From Candidatus Pacearchaeota archaeon UBA92 (GTDB taxonomy: Archaea; Nanobdellota; Nanobdellia; Pacearchaeales; GW2011-AR1), in the NCBI GenBank assembly GCA_002497285.1, contig DANJ01000007.1:1-64000 (forward strand): a stretch of DNA of 64,000 nt. Direction: 5' to 3'. Positions within the stretch are counted from its first letter, which is position 1, and each line of letters starts with the position of its first letter. The position numbers and the translations under genes were made by a program. Positions 15,591 through 23,098 of the stretch are shown in pieces. The notes beneath the pieces are model-generated. The model ran no database searches, was not told the origin of the DNA, and worked only from the letters and a program-made list of their open reading frames with translations.

Positions 15591-15896
15591 ATGAGCGAAG
15601 AAAGAGTAAAGCCCCAAGGCATAGAAGATAAGATTAGCAGAGTTGAATCCTTACTCCGAGAAGTTGTTTTAGATAGATATACCATAGATACTCACCCACA
15701 TAAACCGTGGATAACTCTTACACTTAAAGATACGGGCACAAAAGCAATTGTTCTTTATCCAATGGTTGATGTTATTGCTGTTTACGATAAAGACTCTACA
15801 TTTCTTGCTAATGAAATCTCTGATCAGTATAGACAAAGTATCGGGGATATTTCTATCAGAGGAAGGTTTGGCAAAGAAGCAAATCAGGAGCATTAG
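15591..15896 (+). CDS. Hypothetical protein
   Basis: 101 residues, soluble and slightly acidic. The first 25 residues look helical (EDKISRVESLLREVV); a probable beta-rich half follows, with HPHKPWITLTLKDTGTKAIVLYP. I do not recognise a family. A clear TATA box at leaderless spacing supports it as a real single-gene unit between two sugar-nucleotide loci. Confidence 0.6.
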   Translation: MSEERVKPQGIEDKISRVESLLREVVLDRYTIDTHPHKPWITLTLKDTGTKAIVLYPMVDVIAVYDKDSTFLANEISDQYRQSIGDISIRGRFGKEANQEH

Positions 15897-15908
15897 TCTT
15901 CTGAAAAG

Positions 15909-15918
15909 TTTTAAAAAA
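15909..15918 (+). promoter_or_regulatory. TATA box of the nucleotidyltransferase at 15939
   Basis: TTTTAAAAAA is centred 25.5 bases before the ATG at 15939. Confidence 0.5.
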
Positions 15919-15938
15919 GCCTAATTCAGATAAATTAT

Positions 15939-16658
15939 ATGAAAGCAATAATTTTAGCAGCAGGCATTGGAAAAAGACTTGGTAATATAAGCCTTGTCCC
16001 AAAATGTCTTATAGAAATAGGCGAAAAAACTCTTCTTGAGCGCCAGATAGACATTCTAACCTCATGCGGAATTAGTAAAGAAGACATTTTGGTGGTAATC
16101 GGAGAAGAAGGAGAAACCTGGTCAGAAGAAAACAGACAGAAAGTTTTCAAAATATCTGGAAAAGGCAAAATAATAATAAACGATAAAAATGTAGAACTAA
16201 ATCATTGTTATTCATTTTGGCTCGGGTTACAGGCATCAAATGGGGACGAATTTGTATGTTTAGATGGGGACAGTTTTTTCACTAAAGAACTTTTGGAAAA
16301 AGTTGTTCATTCTGATTTTGATTCTGTTCTTTCAACAAGAAAAGCTCTACAAGGGGAAAAAAAGAAGAGGGTCTTAGTAAATGAGGGTATTATAAAGGAA
16401 ATAGGAAATGAAGTTAATTCTGAAAGGATATATGTTCCAATCCTTAAAATAGGGGCTGATTTTTCAAAAGCGCTTAATGAGAAGATGAAGTCAGAAAAAT
16501 ATTTTGACCTCGCATTAGATTCTCCCATAAATGCAATATGTAATGAATATCCAATCCATAATTTGGATATCCCTGAATTGAAGGGAGAAATTAGTTTCTT
16601 AAACATAAACACTCCAGAAGAATATAATTTAGCAAAATCTCTTATTTTTTCATCTTAA
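15939..16658 (+). CDS. Sugar-phosphate or alcohol-phosphate nucleotidyltransferase
   Basis: 239 residues, one NTP_transferase domain. AIILAAGIGKRLGN is an intact G-x-G-x-R loop, unlike the degenerate loop of its fused paralogue at 10874. PKCLIEIGEKTLLERQ and FVCLDGDSFF (metal aspartate) follow. Its relatives include LicC-type cytidylyltransferases; the substrate is unknown. Residues 21-69 are encoded by the tract shared with 10937-11083. The remainder is only distantly similar. Confidence 0.82.
   Translation: MKAIILAAGIGKRLGNISLVPKCLIEIGEKTLLERQIDILTSCGISKEDILVVIGEEGETWSEENRQKVFKISGKGKIIINDKNVELNHCYSFWLGLQASNGDEFVCLDGDSFFTKELLEKVVHSDFDSVLSTRKALQGEKKKRVLVNEGIIKEIGNEVNSERIYVPILKIGADFSKALNEKMKSEKYFDLALDSPINAICNEYPIHNLDIPELKGEISFLNINTPEEYNLAKSLIFSS
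15999..16145 (+). repeat. 147-bp near-identical tract, copy 2
   Basis: Matches 10937-11083 with offset 5062 and one mismatch. The copies are direct, inside homologous domains, and flanked by strongly diverged sequence. This is the pattern of a recent gene-conversion event. Confidence 0.93.
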
Positions 16659-16673
16659 TATCGGTCAAAAAAG

Positions 16674-16682
16674 TTTATATAT
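16674..16682 (+). promoter_or_regulatory. TATA box of the radical SAM gene
   Basis: TTTATATAT is centred 25 bases before the ATG at 16703. Confidence 0.55.
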
Positions 16683-16702
16683 CATACATCTATTATAAAT
16701 TA

Positions 16703-18757
16703 ATGACTACACGGAGAAGCGAGCTCTCAGCAGAAACACGTACAGCCAGAGAAGTTAGTGACCGATTCAAAAGTTTATTCGTTTTACAATCAGCTGACAA
16801 CCCTCCTATTGTTTATACTAGAAGGGGAGACACACCGAGAGTCCTTTTCGGTTATTTTAACGCTCTTGAGGAAGGATTCATTCATCCAGGTCTTTCGGTT
16901 TTGGGTGGAATGATGAGAGACCATGGCATAGACCACGAATTATTCGACACAAGTTTTTGGAGAGATGAAAGCTTACCAGTAGCAGAAAATGCAAGGCAGA
17001 TAAGAGAAAGGATGGGAGAATTCAAGAGAGTTGAGGGCTATGATCCGGAGAGAAAACCAGTAAACATTAGAGAAAAATTCAGAGAACATGTGGAAAGATT
17101 CAGACCAGATTTAATTGCACTTGGTTTAACAAGTTTTGAATTTGAAGAAGCCTTGAACTATGTGACTCCAGTTGCAAAAGAATTCGGAATTCCTGTTATG
17201 GTTGGAGGACCACATGCTACAGTAGCTCCAGATAAAGCAATCTTACATCCCGGAGTAGATCTGGTTTGTATAGGCGATGGAGAATTGCCTTTGTTGTCTA
17301 CTATAAGGGGTATAAATCAAGGAAAGAGTGTAAGCAATGTCCCAGGATTATGGCTTAAAGATAGAGAATCTGGAAATGTCTCAAAGAACCCAAGAGGGAA
17401 AGGCATAGAACATTTAGATGACCTGCCTCTTCCAGATTGGGATATGTTTGATTCAAGGCATAGAGTTAGACCCTTCGAAGGTCAGCTCAAAAATTATGCA
17501 TATATCGAAATAAGCAGAGGATGTCCTTTCAAATGTTCTTACTGTATCCAACCTGTTTTACATGAGATCCCTGGAGATGATAGTAGCAATTACAAATTTC
17601 ATACTGCTGAAAACATCATCTCACGAGTTGTTGCCATGAAGGAAAGATTTGGATTTAATCACGTCCAGTTGATAGATGAGAATCTTCCAACGATGCCTCT
17701 AAAAGATTTAGAAGAGATAGGTAATTTATGGGAAAAACACGTTAACCCAAATGGAGACGTCACGATATTTACGATGAGCAGACCAGAATACCTTGTCAGA
17801 AAACTTTCAACAGGTAAATGGATTGACGATAATGGGGGTGTAATCTCTTCCGGAAAAGCAGAAATATTGAAGAGGATGGGCGTAAAAATGATTGCTATCG
17901 GAGCAGAATCCGGAAGTGAATGGCTTAGGGAAAATGTTCTTCGCAGGCCAATGCAGCCGGGAATTTTAGAAGCAGCATCAAGAGTTCTAAAAAATGTAGG
18001 AATCAAAACCTCTTTGTATAATATTATGGGTTTTCCAGAAGAAACAAGAGAGATGGTACTTGAAACAATAGATCAGCTAAGAAGAATTTCGCCAGAAAAA
18101 TATTCTGTAAGATTTCTTACTCCTTATCCTGGAACTCCCATAAGGGAATATGCAATCCAAAGAGGATTTATAGAAGAAGATTATGAAAAAAAACGTGCTA
18201 CTTCATTTCTTCATGAACCTGTTTTAGAAACTGATGGAAAATCAACAATAACTGGCGGAGTTCATCCTACAAAAGCAGAACTTCTAAAATTAAGAGAATT
18301 GTTTGGAGTTTATGGGTATAGCACTTCCGGAGGATATGATCCAGAGACTCAAAAAATGGTGGGTATGTGGAAAGTTATAGAACTTGCCGAAGATAGGGGA
18401 TTATCAAAAGGAAATTCAGAATTACAAAATATGGTTCATCAAGCTTTCGCCACTGCTCGAGCAAACAGATCTGAAGATGAAGATTCTCATAGACCAGATT
18501 TAGATACTCGAACCATTGGATCCGAAGATATCCCTTGGGCAAATGGAGACGCAAGATACTTTATAGGGCATTCAAAAGCGCTTCTTCCAGTAGTTCAGTT
18601 AGCCGCAGGGTTAAGTTACGCAGAAAGAACTACAGGTTTAGCGGATTTAGTAAGGACTGGTTTCATGGAGGATTACGAACAGAGACAAGGAAGAGCAATA
18701 CAATTAGACGAGAGACAACAAGATAGAATAGGCATTATGACTTCAGGTAGAGGCTAA
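16703..18757 (+). CDS. B12-binding-type radical SAM protein
   Basis: 684 residues. After about 75 N-terminal residues of unknown role comes a cobalamin-binding Rossmann-like domain (about 110-235; PDLIALGLTSFEFEEAL, VMVGGPHATVAPD, CIGDGE). The radical SAM core follows, with SRGCPFKCSYC (about 275, C-x3-C-x2-C for the 4Fe-4S cluster). The classic D-x-H-x2-G cobalamin motif is not evident. Relatives include HpnJ, BchE and P- or C-methylases. The last 150 or so residues (from about 530) match nothing I recognise. Its neighbour makes or edits a phospholipid-like molecule, so a lipid or glycolipid substrate is possible. Confidence 0.88.
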   Translation: MTTRRSELSAETRTAREVSDRFKSLFVLQSADNPPIVYTRRGDTPRVLFGYFNALEEGFIHPGLSVLGGMMRDHGIDHELFDTSFWRDESLPVAENARQIRERMGEFKRVEGYDPERKPVNIREKFREHVERFRPDLIALGLTSFEFEEALNYVTPVAKEFGIPVMVGGPHATVAPDKAILHPGVDLVCIGDGELPLLSTIRGINQGKSVSNVPGLWLKDRESGNVSKNPRGKGIEHLDDLPLPDWDMFDSRHRVRPFEGQLKNYAYIEISRGCPFKCSYCIQPVLHEIPGDDSSNYKFHTAENIISRVVAMKERFGFNHVQLIDENLPTMPLKDLEEIGNLWEKHVNPNGDVTIFTMSRPEYLVRKLSTGKWIDDNGGVISSGKAEILKRMGVKMIAIGAESGSEWLRENVLRRPMQPGILEAASRVLKNVGIKTSLYNIMGFPEETREMVLETIDQLRRISPEKYSVRFLTPYPGTPIREYAIQRGFIEEDYEKKRATSFLHEPVLETDGKSTITGGVHPTKAELLKLRELFGVYGYSTSGGYDPETQKMVGMWKVIELAEDRGLSKGNSELQNMVHQAFATARANRSEDEDSHRPDLDTRTIGSEDIPWANGDARYFIGHSKALLPVVQLAAGLSYAERTTGLADLVRTGFMEDYEQRQGRAIQLDERQQDRIGIMTSGRG

Positions 18758-18775
18758 ATTTAAAAAAGTGTTTAA

Positions 18776-19519
18776 ATGAAAGAAACTTACTCAGAGTTTA
18801 GAAAGACTCAACAGGATTACGCCAAAAAACATAATTACGGGTTTGGCATCATCAAAAATGCAACCTTCGAATCAGCGATTTTTATCGCATACTATCTTAG
18901 AAACACATTCATAACTGCCAATATTATTACTACATTGAATCTTCTATTATGGCTCATTCTGCCTTTTTTATTTCTTAAAGGAACAATATCTCTTGCTATT
19001 TGGTCTATTGTTTTAATGATTCTCACAAATTATTTGGATTTCATAGACGGAGTTTTTGCGCGAGTTCAAGGAACACAGTCAAGAGGGGGAGGGTATTTTG
19101 ACTCCTTTGTACATGCAGTCACACTTCCAATAATTATGACTTGTTTCGGATATTATTCTTATTTACAATCCGGACATTTCTATGATATTTTTACAGGTTT
19201 AGCAATAGGTTTGTGGTATCCTTACTTCTTCTTATTTGAATCAATGGCTGTATTTGTCTTAGTTCATAATCCCAAACCTATAAAATACAAAATGGATAAC
19301 TTAAGTGTTAAAACCAAAAGCAATAAATCCAGTCCATTAAACCTAATAAAACGGATAATCTCTCGGATTTACGGACCTCCAGAACTATTCTGGGTTCTTT
19401 TAGTCGTTGTGCTTCTGGGAATCACACATTACTATCTCTTAATATTTTCTATCATTGCAGTTCTTTCAGTTCTGTACAAATTCTACAACAATTATAAACA
19501 TCTGAGAAAGATAAGATAA
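18776..19519 (+). CDS. CDP-alcohol phosphatidyltransferase family protein
   Basis: 247 residues with about six membrane segments. The family signature spans residues 88-113 (D88, D91-G92, A95-R96, G105, D109). The fourth aspartate, proposed catalytic base in this family, is His113 here. The enzyme would move a phospho-alcohol from a CDP-activated donor to a lipid or polyol. The gene starts 18 bases after the radical SAM stop and is likely co-transcribed. Its stop abuts the last base of the convergent DUF5989-like gene. Confidence 0.85.
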   Translation: MKETYSEFRKTQQDYAKKHNYGFGIIKNATFESAIFIAYYLRNTFITANIITTLNLLLWLILPFLFLKGTISLAIWSIVLMILTNYLDFIDGVFARVQGTQSRGGGYFDSFVHAVTLPIIMTCFGYYSYLQSGHFYDIFTGLAIGLWYPYFFLFESMAVFVLVHNPKPIKYKMDNLSVKTKSNKSSPLNLIKRIISRIYGPPELFWVLLVVVLLGITHYYLLIFSIIAVLSVLYKFYNNYKHLRKIR

Positions 19520-19684
19520 TCAAAACAAACTATAAATAAAAGGACTCAATGCAGAGCTCTGTCCGAATATTATCAATATACCTACTAAAACGATCATGAT
19601 TATAATTGGAGTAAGCCACCATTTCTTCCTGATTTTCATATAACTCCAAAATTCTCCGATCATACCCTTATTGGTGCCTTCCAT
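19520..19684 (-). CDS. DUF5989-like small membrane protein
   Basis: 54 residues from the ATG at 19684 (a TTG at 19702 is also in frame). EFWSYMKIRKKWWLTPIIIM leads into one hydrophobic span, and the chain ends GQSSALSPFIYSLF. This is the characteristic pattern of the DUF5989 family, tiny proteins encoded next to NodU-type carbamoyltransferases. It is the last gene of the carbamoyltransferase unit. Function unknown. Confidence 0.8.
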   Translation of the reverse strand: MEGTNKGMIGEFWSYMKIRKKWWLTPIIIMIVLVGILIIFGQSSALSPFIYSLF

Positions 19685-19704
19685 TTTAAAGCCAATTTTC
19701 AAGT

Positions 19705-20823
19705 TTATTTAAACTTTTCTTTTTCTGAAAATATATTAACAATCTTGTTCGCAACAATATCATTACCCAAGCCATTTAAATGTGCAAAATCAATATAAAC
19801 GTCCCTCTTTTCTTGAGAAAAGACGTTTGAAATATCATAAAAATTAATTTCTTCATTTATCTCTGGAATTTTAGGATAGGTTTCCAAGTAAAGAGGTTTA
19901 ACATTTTCCAAGATTACCGATTTTTCTCCATCTGTAAGTGGCTTATCTAAGTAGATTATTGGTTGCCAGAAAAAGTAAGTCTTAAAACCATATTCTTTTT
20001 CAAGCGATTTCACAATTCTTAGGTTTTCAAAATAAACATTCACAATCTCATCACCAAGTTTTTCATTTTCAGCAGATTTGTCTTCTTTACCCTTGAAAAT
20101 TCTTTTACTAATGCCTCTTATTATTGTCATCGTATCACTATAGTAAATGTATCCTCCCAAATTTAATCTGTCTTTTTTATTGAATTCGGCTTTTCTGTTA
20201 GCCACATTTTGAGGTAATCCTGCTTCATTATTTTGAAAAGCAGAATAAACTTCATTTACACCATCATAAAAAATTACATAGTCAGGGACATTTCCATTTC
20301 TAAGTTCTAACTCAAGTCTTACTATTTCTTTAGTATTTTCATATCCAGAAACTCCAAAGTTTGTAACTTCTACTCTAACTCCTTGATCACATAGGTCTTT
20401 GGACATCAAAGAAGCAATAGTGTTTTCATCACCTACTCCTCCAAATGCAGTAGACCCTCCCAAGACAAATATTTTAATAGCACCAGGTCCAGAACAATCA
20501 TTAATAGTTTTCCTAAGTGAATTCTCATCAGTATTCATAAAATTCCCTGTGAAATTTGGCTCTGGAAGATATTCTATATATGGACTGTATATTGCTTGCA
20601 AGGAAGTTACTTCATCTAAATAACTATTAGCTACAGATTTTGAAGAAAATGCATCGTAGTTTATTTGAGCACCACTCCCATAATAATACCAATTAACAAA
20701 GATGCCAGAAAAGAATTCTAGGACTATAAGCAGAATTACAATAACAAACAGATTCCAAAGAGCAAAAGTAATCACATTATGTGTAGTCCTTAAAATGCGC
20801 CTAATCCTTGGCATATTTTTCAC
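19705..20823 (-). CDS. SGNH/GDSL-hydrolase-like membrane-anchored protein
   Basis: 372 residues. One N-terminal membrane segment (about 16-42) anchors an extracytoplasmic domain. FVLGGSTAFGG (about 117-127) is the SGNH block I serine region, VIFYDGVNEVY carries the block III asparagine, and DFAHLNGLGND near the end gives the Asp-x2-His pair. Such proteins add or remove acyl groups on glycans. Genes of this kind accompany NodU-type carbamoyltransferases widely. It overlaps the carbamoyltransferase by up to 23 bases. Confidence 0.82.
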   Translation of the reverse strand: MKNMPRIRRILRTTHNVITFALWNLFVIVILLIVLEFFSGIFVNWYYYGSGAQINYDAFSSKSVANSYLDEVTSLQAIYSPYIEYLPEPNFTGNFMNTDENSLRKTINDCSGPGAIKIFVLGGSTAFGGVGDENTIASLMSKDLCDQGVRVEVTNFGVSGYENTKEIVRLELELRNGNVPDYVIFYDGVNEVYSAFQNNEAGLPQNVANRKAEFNKKDRLNLGGYIYYSDTMTIIRGISKRIFKGKEDKSAENEKLGDEIVNVYFENLRIVKSLEKEYGFKTYFFWQPIIYLDKPLTDGEKSVILENVKPLYLETYPKIPEINEEINFYDISNVFSQEKRDVYIDFAHLNGLGNDIVANKIVNIFSEKEKFK

Positions 20824-22573
20824 TATCCCACGCGTGTTTGAGATTGTCCTCCCTCTTAATAATAAACTTATCCATTATTAAATAATCTATACCTGTCCCC
20901 ATCATGCATTTATAAGCATCATAAGGTGTACAGACTATTGGCTCTCCTCGTATGTTAAAAGAAGTATTAATTAAAATCGGTATTCCCGAAATTTTTCCAA
21001 ACTCTTTTATCAAATCATAATAAAGGGAGTTTTGGTTTCTCTTTATTGTTTGCAATCTTCCTGAACCGTCAACGTGAGTTACTGCAGGGATAACGCTATG
21101 CCATTTCTTTTTTATTGGATAAACCATGAGCATATAATCAACCGGGTCTGGCAAAGGTTTATCACATTCAAAGTATTTTCCAGCATCCTCTGCGCAAACT
21201 ACCGGAGCAAAAGGTCTAAACTTTTCTCTGTGTTTTACCTTAGAATTCAAAACTTCTTGCATTTTTGGATTAGTTGGATCAGAAAGAATACTTCTTGCTC
21301 CAAGAGCTCTTGGCCCCCATTCCATCCTTCCCTGAAACCATCCAATAACATTGCTTTCCGAAATAAGCTTCGCAGTTGTTTTGACAAGTTCTTTTTCATT
21401 TTTAAACTCTGAATATTTAATCTCACTGTCTTCAAGGAATTTCTTCACATCAGAAGTAGAAAATTCAGGACCGAGATAAGCATTATTGAATACATAATTT
21501 CTCTCATTTCCTAGAAGTGTGTGATAAATATAAGAGGCGACACCAATGCTTGTTCCTCCATCAGATGAATTTGGCTGAATCCATATCTTTTTAAAAGGGG
21601 TATTTTTCAAAATTTTACCATTATAAACACTATTGAGCGCGACTCCTCCAGCGATTACAATATTTTTACTTTTTGTTTCATTATGTACATGATTTAATAT
21701 TTTTGTTATAATCTCTTCAGTAATCATCTGAAGTGCCGCTGCAATATCTTTATGTCTCTGTGTCATTTCTTCTCCTCTTTTTGAGATAGGTCCTTCCAAA
21801 AGGACACATAGTTTTTTAGAAGGCATTCTATCATAATAATGATAAACAAAATAACTCATATCTAACTTGTAACTTCCATCATCTTTTACATCCATAACTT
21901 TCTTAAGTTTTCGATAGTAAGGATTTGTTTTCTTATTCATGTTTCCATATGGGCTCAAACCCATTACTTTGTACTCAGAATTATTAACGCTAAATCCAAG
22001 ATATGCAGTTATAGTTGAATACAATAACCCTATAGAATGAGGGAATCTAATCTCTTTCAGAAGGGTTATATCCTTGTCTTTACCAAAACCATAAGTAGTA
22101 GTAGTCCATTCTCCGACACCATCGATAGTAAGTATTGCAGCCTCTTTGAATGGACTCACAAGGAAACTGCTTGCGGCATGAGCCAGATGATGTTCAATGA
22201 ATAATATTGGTTTTTTACATTTCATCTTCTTTTTCATAATTTTTGTTACTCTCAACTTTTCATTAAACCATGAAGGCAATGCAGACACAAAGGTTTTGTA
22301 GCTTTTAGGAAAAGAATCTAAGTGTTGGTATAAAACTCTTTCAAATTTCAAAAATGGTTTTTCATAAAACCCAACATAATCCAAGTCATTTATCTTGATA
22401 TTTTGACTTTTAAGGCAATACTTTATAGCATTAGCAGGAAAAGACGTATCATGTTTTTTTCGGGTAAATCTCTCTTCTTCAGCAGCTGCAACAATTACTC
22501 CATCTTTCAGTAAAGCAGCAGAAGCATCATGGTAAAAACAGCTTATTCCTAGAACATATGTACTTTTATCCAT
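20801..22573 (-). CDS. Carbamoyltransferase (NodU/CmcH/TobZ family)
   Basis: 590 residues from the ATG at 22573 (MDKSTYVLGISCFYHDASAA). An upstream in-frame start at 22615 would overlap the neighbour. The Kae1-like N-terminal part holds the metal histidines in FIEHHLAHAASSF and ATP-binding VIAGGVALNSVYNG and PNSSDGGTSIG. The YrdC-like C-terminal part includes GPRALGARSI, REKFRPFAP and LINTSFNIRGEP. The enzyme moves a carbamoyl group from carbamoyl phosphate onto a hydroxyl, here probably of a sugar. It is the central gene of the 19520-23023 unit. Confidence 0.95.
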   Translation of the reverse strand: MDKSTYVLGISCFYHDASAALLKDGVIVAAAEEERFTRKKHDTSFPANAIKYCLKSQNIKINDLDYVGFYEKPFLKFERVLYQHLDSFPKSYKTFVSALPSWFNEKLRVTKIMKKKMKCKKPILFIEHHLAHAASSFLVSPFKEAAILTIDGVGEWTTTTYGFGKDKDITLLKEIRFPHSIGLLYSTITAYLGFSVNNSEYKVMGLSPYGNMNKKTNPYYRKLKKVMDVKDDGSYKLDMSYFVYHYYDRMPSKKLCVLLEGPISKRGEEMTQRHKDIAAALQMITEEIITKILNHVHNETKSKNIVIAGGVALNSVYNGKILKNTPFKKIWIQPNSSDGGTSIGVASYIYHTLLGNERNYVFNNAYLGPEFSTSDVKKFLEDSEIKYSEFKNEKELVKTTAKLISESNVIGWFQGRMEWGPRALGARSILSDPTNPKMQEVLNSKVKHREKFRPFAPVVCAEDAGKYFECDKPLPDPVDYMLMVYPIKKKWHSVIPAVTHVDGSGRLQTIKRNQNSLYYDLIKEFGKISGIPILINTSFNIRGEPIVCTPYDAYKCMMGTGIDYLIMDKFIIKREDNLKHAWDSEKYAKD

Positions 22574-22574
22574 T

Positions 22575-22820
22575 TTAAAATTGCCTATAATATTCCTCCA
22601 TTTTTTTCTTTCCAAGGTTAAAATCGAGCCAATAAGTGCCCTTACTAGCTTCTCCCTCTAGAAACTTCTTTTTTCCAATTTTTCCTATTACAGAAGTAAT
22701 GCCCACGCCAAAGATATAAACAATAGTTAAAAGAATAGAATTGATAACAATTCCAATATTCTCTCCAAAAGCCTTTTGACCCTTCTTAAATCCTATAAAA
22801 AAATCCTTAAACATGCTCAT
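22575..22820 (-). CDS. SxtJ-like small membrane protein
   Basis: 81 residues with one or two membrane spans (about 23-47). The C-terminal TYWLDFNLGKKKMEEYYRQF resembles the tail of SxtJ-family proteins, in which a tryptophan-containing loop ends in an RQF-like motif. Members sit directly upstream of NodU-type carbamoyltransferases, as here (one-base gap). It may hold the carbamoyltransferase at the membrane; this is inference from co-occurrence. The start overlaps the previous stop as ATGA. Confidence 0.6.
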   Translation of the reverse strand: MSMFKDFFIGFKKGQKAFGENIGIVINSILLTIVYIFGVGITSVIGKIGKKKFLEGEASKGTYWLDFNLGKKKMEEYYRQF

Positions 22821-23023
22821 TTTAGCAGTTCCCTAATTAAACTCCCTATTAGAGATATTAATAAACCTATTGCTAATATATGGATATAGCCCCATCCTTC
22901 AGGAAGTTTATTCAAGTAGCTAAGAACAAAAAATAAGATTATTGTAAATATCAAATACGCAACTAAATAACCAAGAAAATTGCCTATTTTTTCAGATAGA
23001 CTCTCTTTATCCAATTTTAGCAT
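22817..23023 (-). CDS. Small two-span membrane protein
   Basis: 68 residues with two hydrophobic spans (about 14-35 and 47-63) and a short loop with a GWGYIH turn. No family recognised. It is the first gene of the carbamoyltransferase unit and is coupled to the SxtJ-like gene (ATGA overlap). A TATA box stands 26.5 bases upstream of its ATG. Confidence 0.65.
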   Translation of the reverse strand: MLKLDKESLSEKIGNFLGYLVAYLIFTIILFFVLSYLNKLPEGWGYIHILAIGLLISLIGSLIRELLK

Positions 23024-23044
23024 TCAATTATACCCGATCCTTCA

Positions 23045-23054
23045 TTTATAAATT
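23045..23054 (-). promoter_or_regulatory. TATA box of the carbamoyltransferase unit
   Basis: TTTATAAATT (plus-strand reading) is centred 26.5 bases before the ATG at 23023. Confidence 0.5.
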
Positions 23055-23069
23055 TTTTCAGGAATAACC

Positions 23070-23077
23070 TTTAATAA
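23070..23077 (+). promoter_or_regulatory. TATA box of the flippase gene
   Basis: TTTAATAA is centred 25.5 bases before the ATG at 23099. Unlike 7942-7949, this divergent pair uses two separate boxes. Confidence 0.45.
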
Positions 23078-23098
23078 CGTCTATCGTTTAAGAGATTA

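Noticed and set aside
10937..16145. 147-bp repeat as a mobile element or diversity-generating template
   Set aside because: No terminal repeats, transposase or reverse transcriptase is present, and both copies are in frame in working genes; gene conversion explains it better.
17659..18006. 115-residue minus-strand frame within the radical SAM gene
   Set aside because: Shadow frame; the plus strand carries the conserved SAM-domain sequence here.
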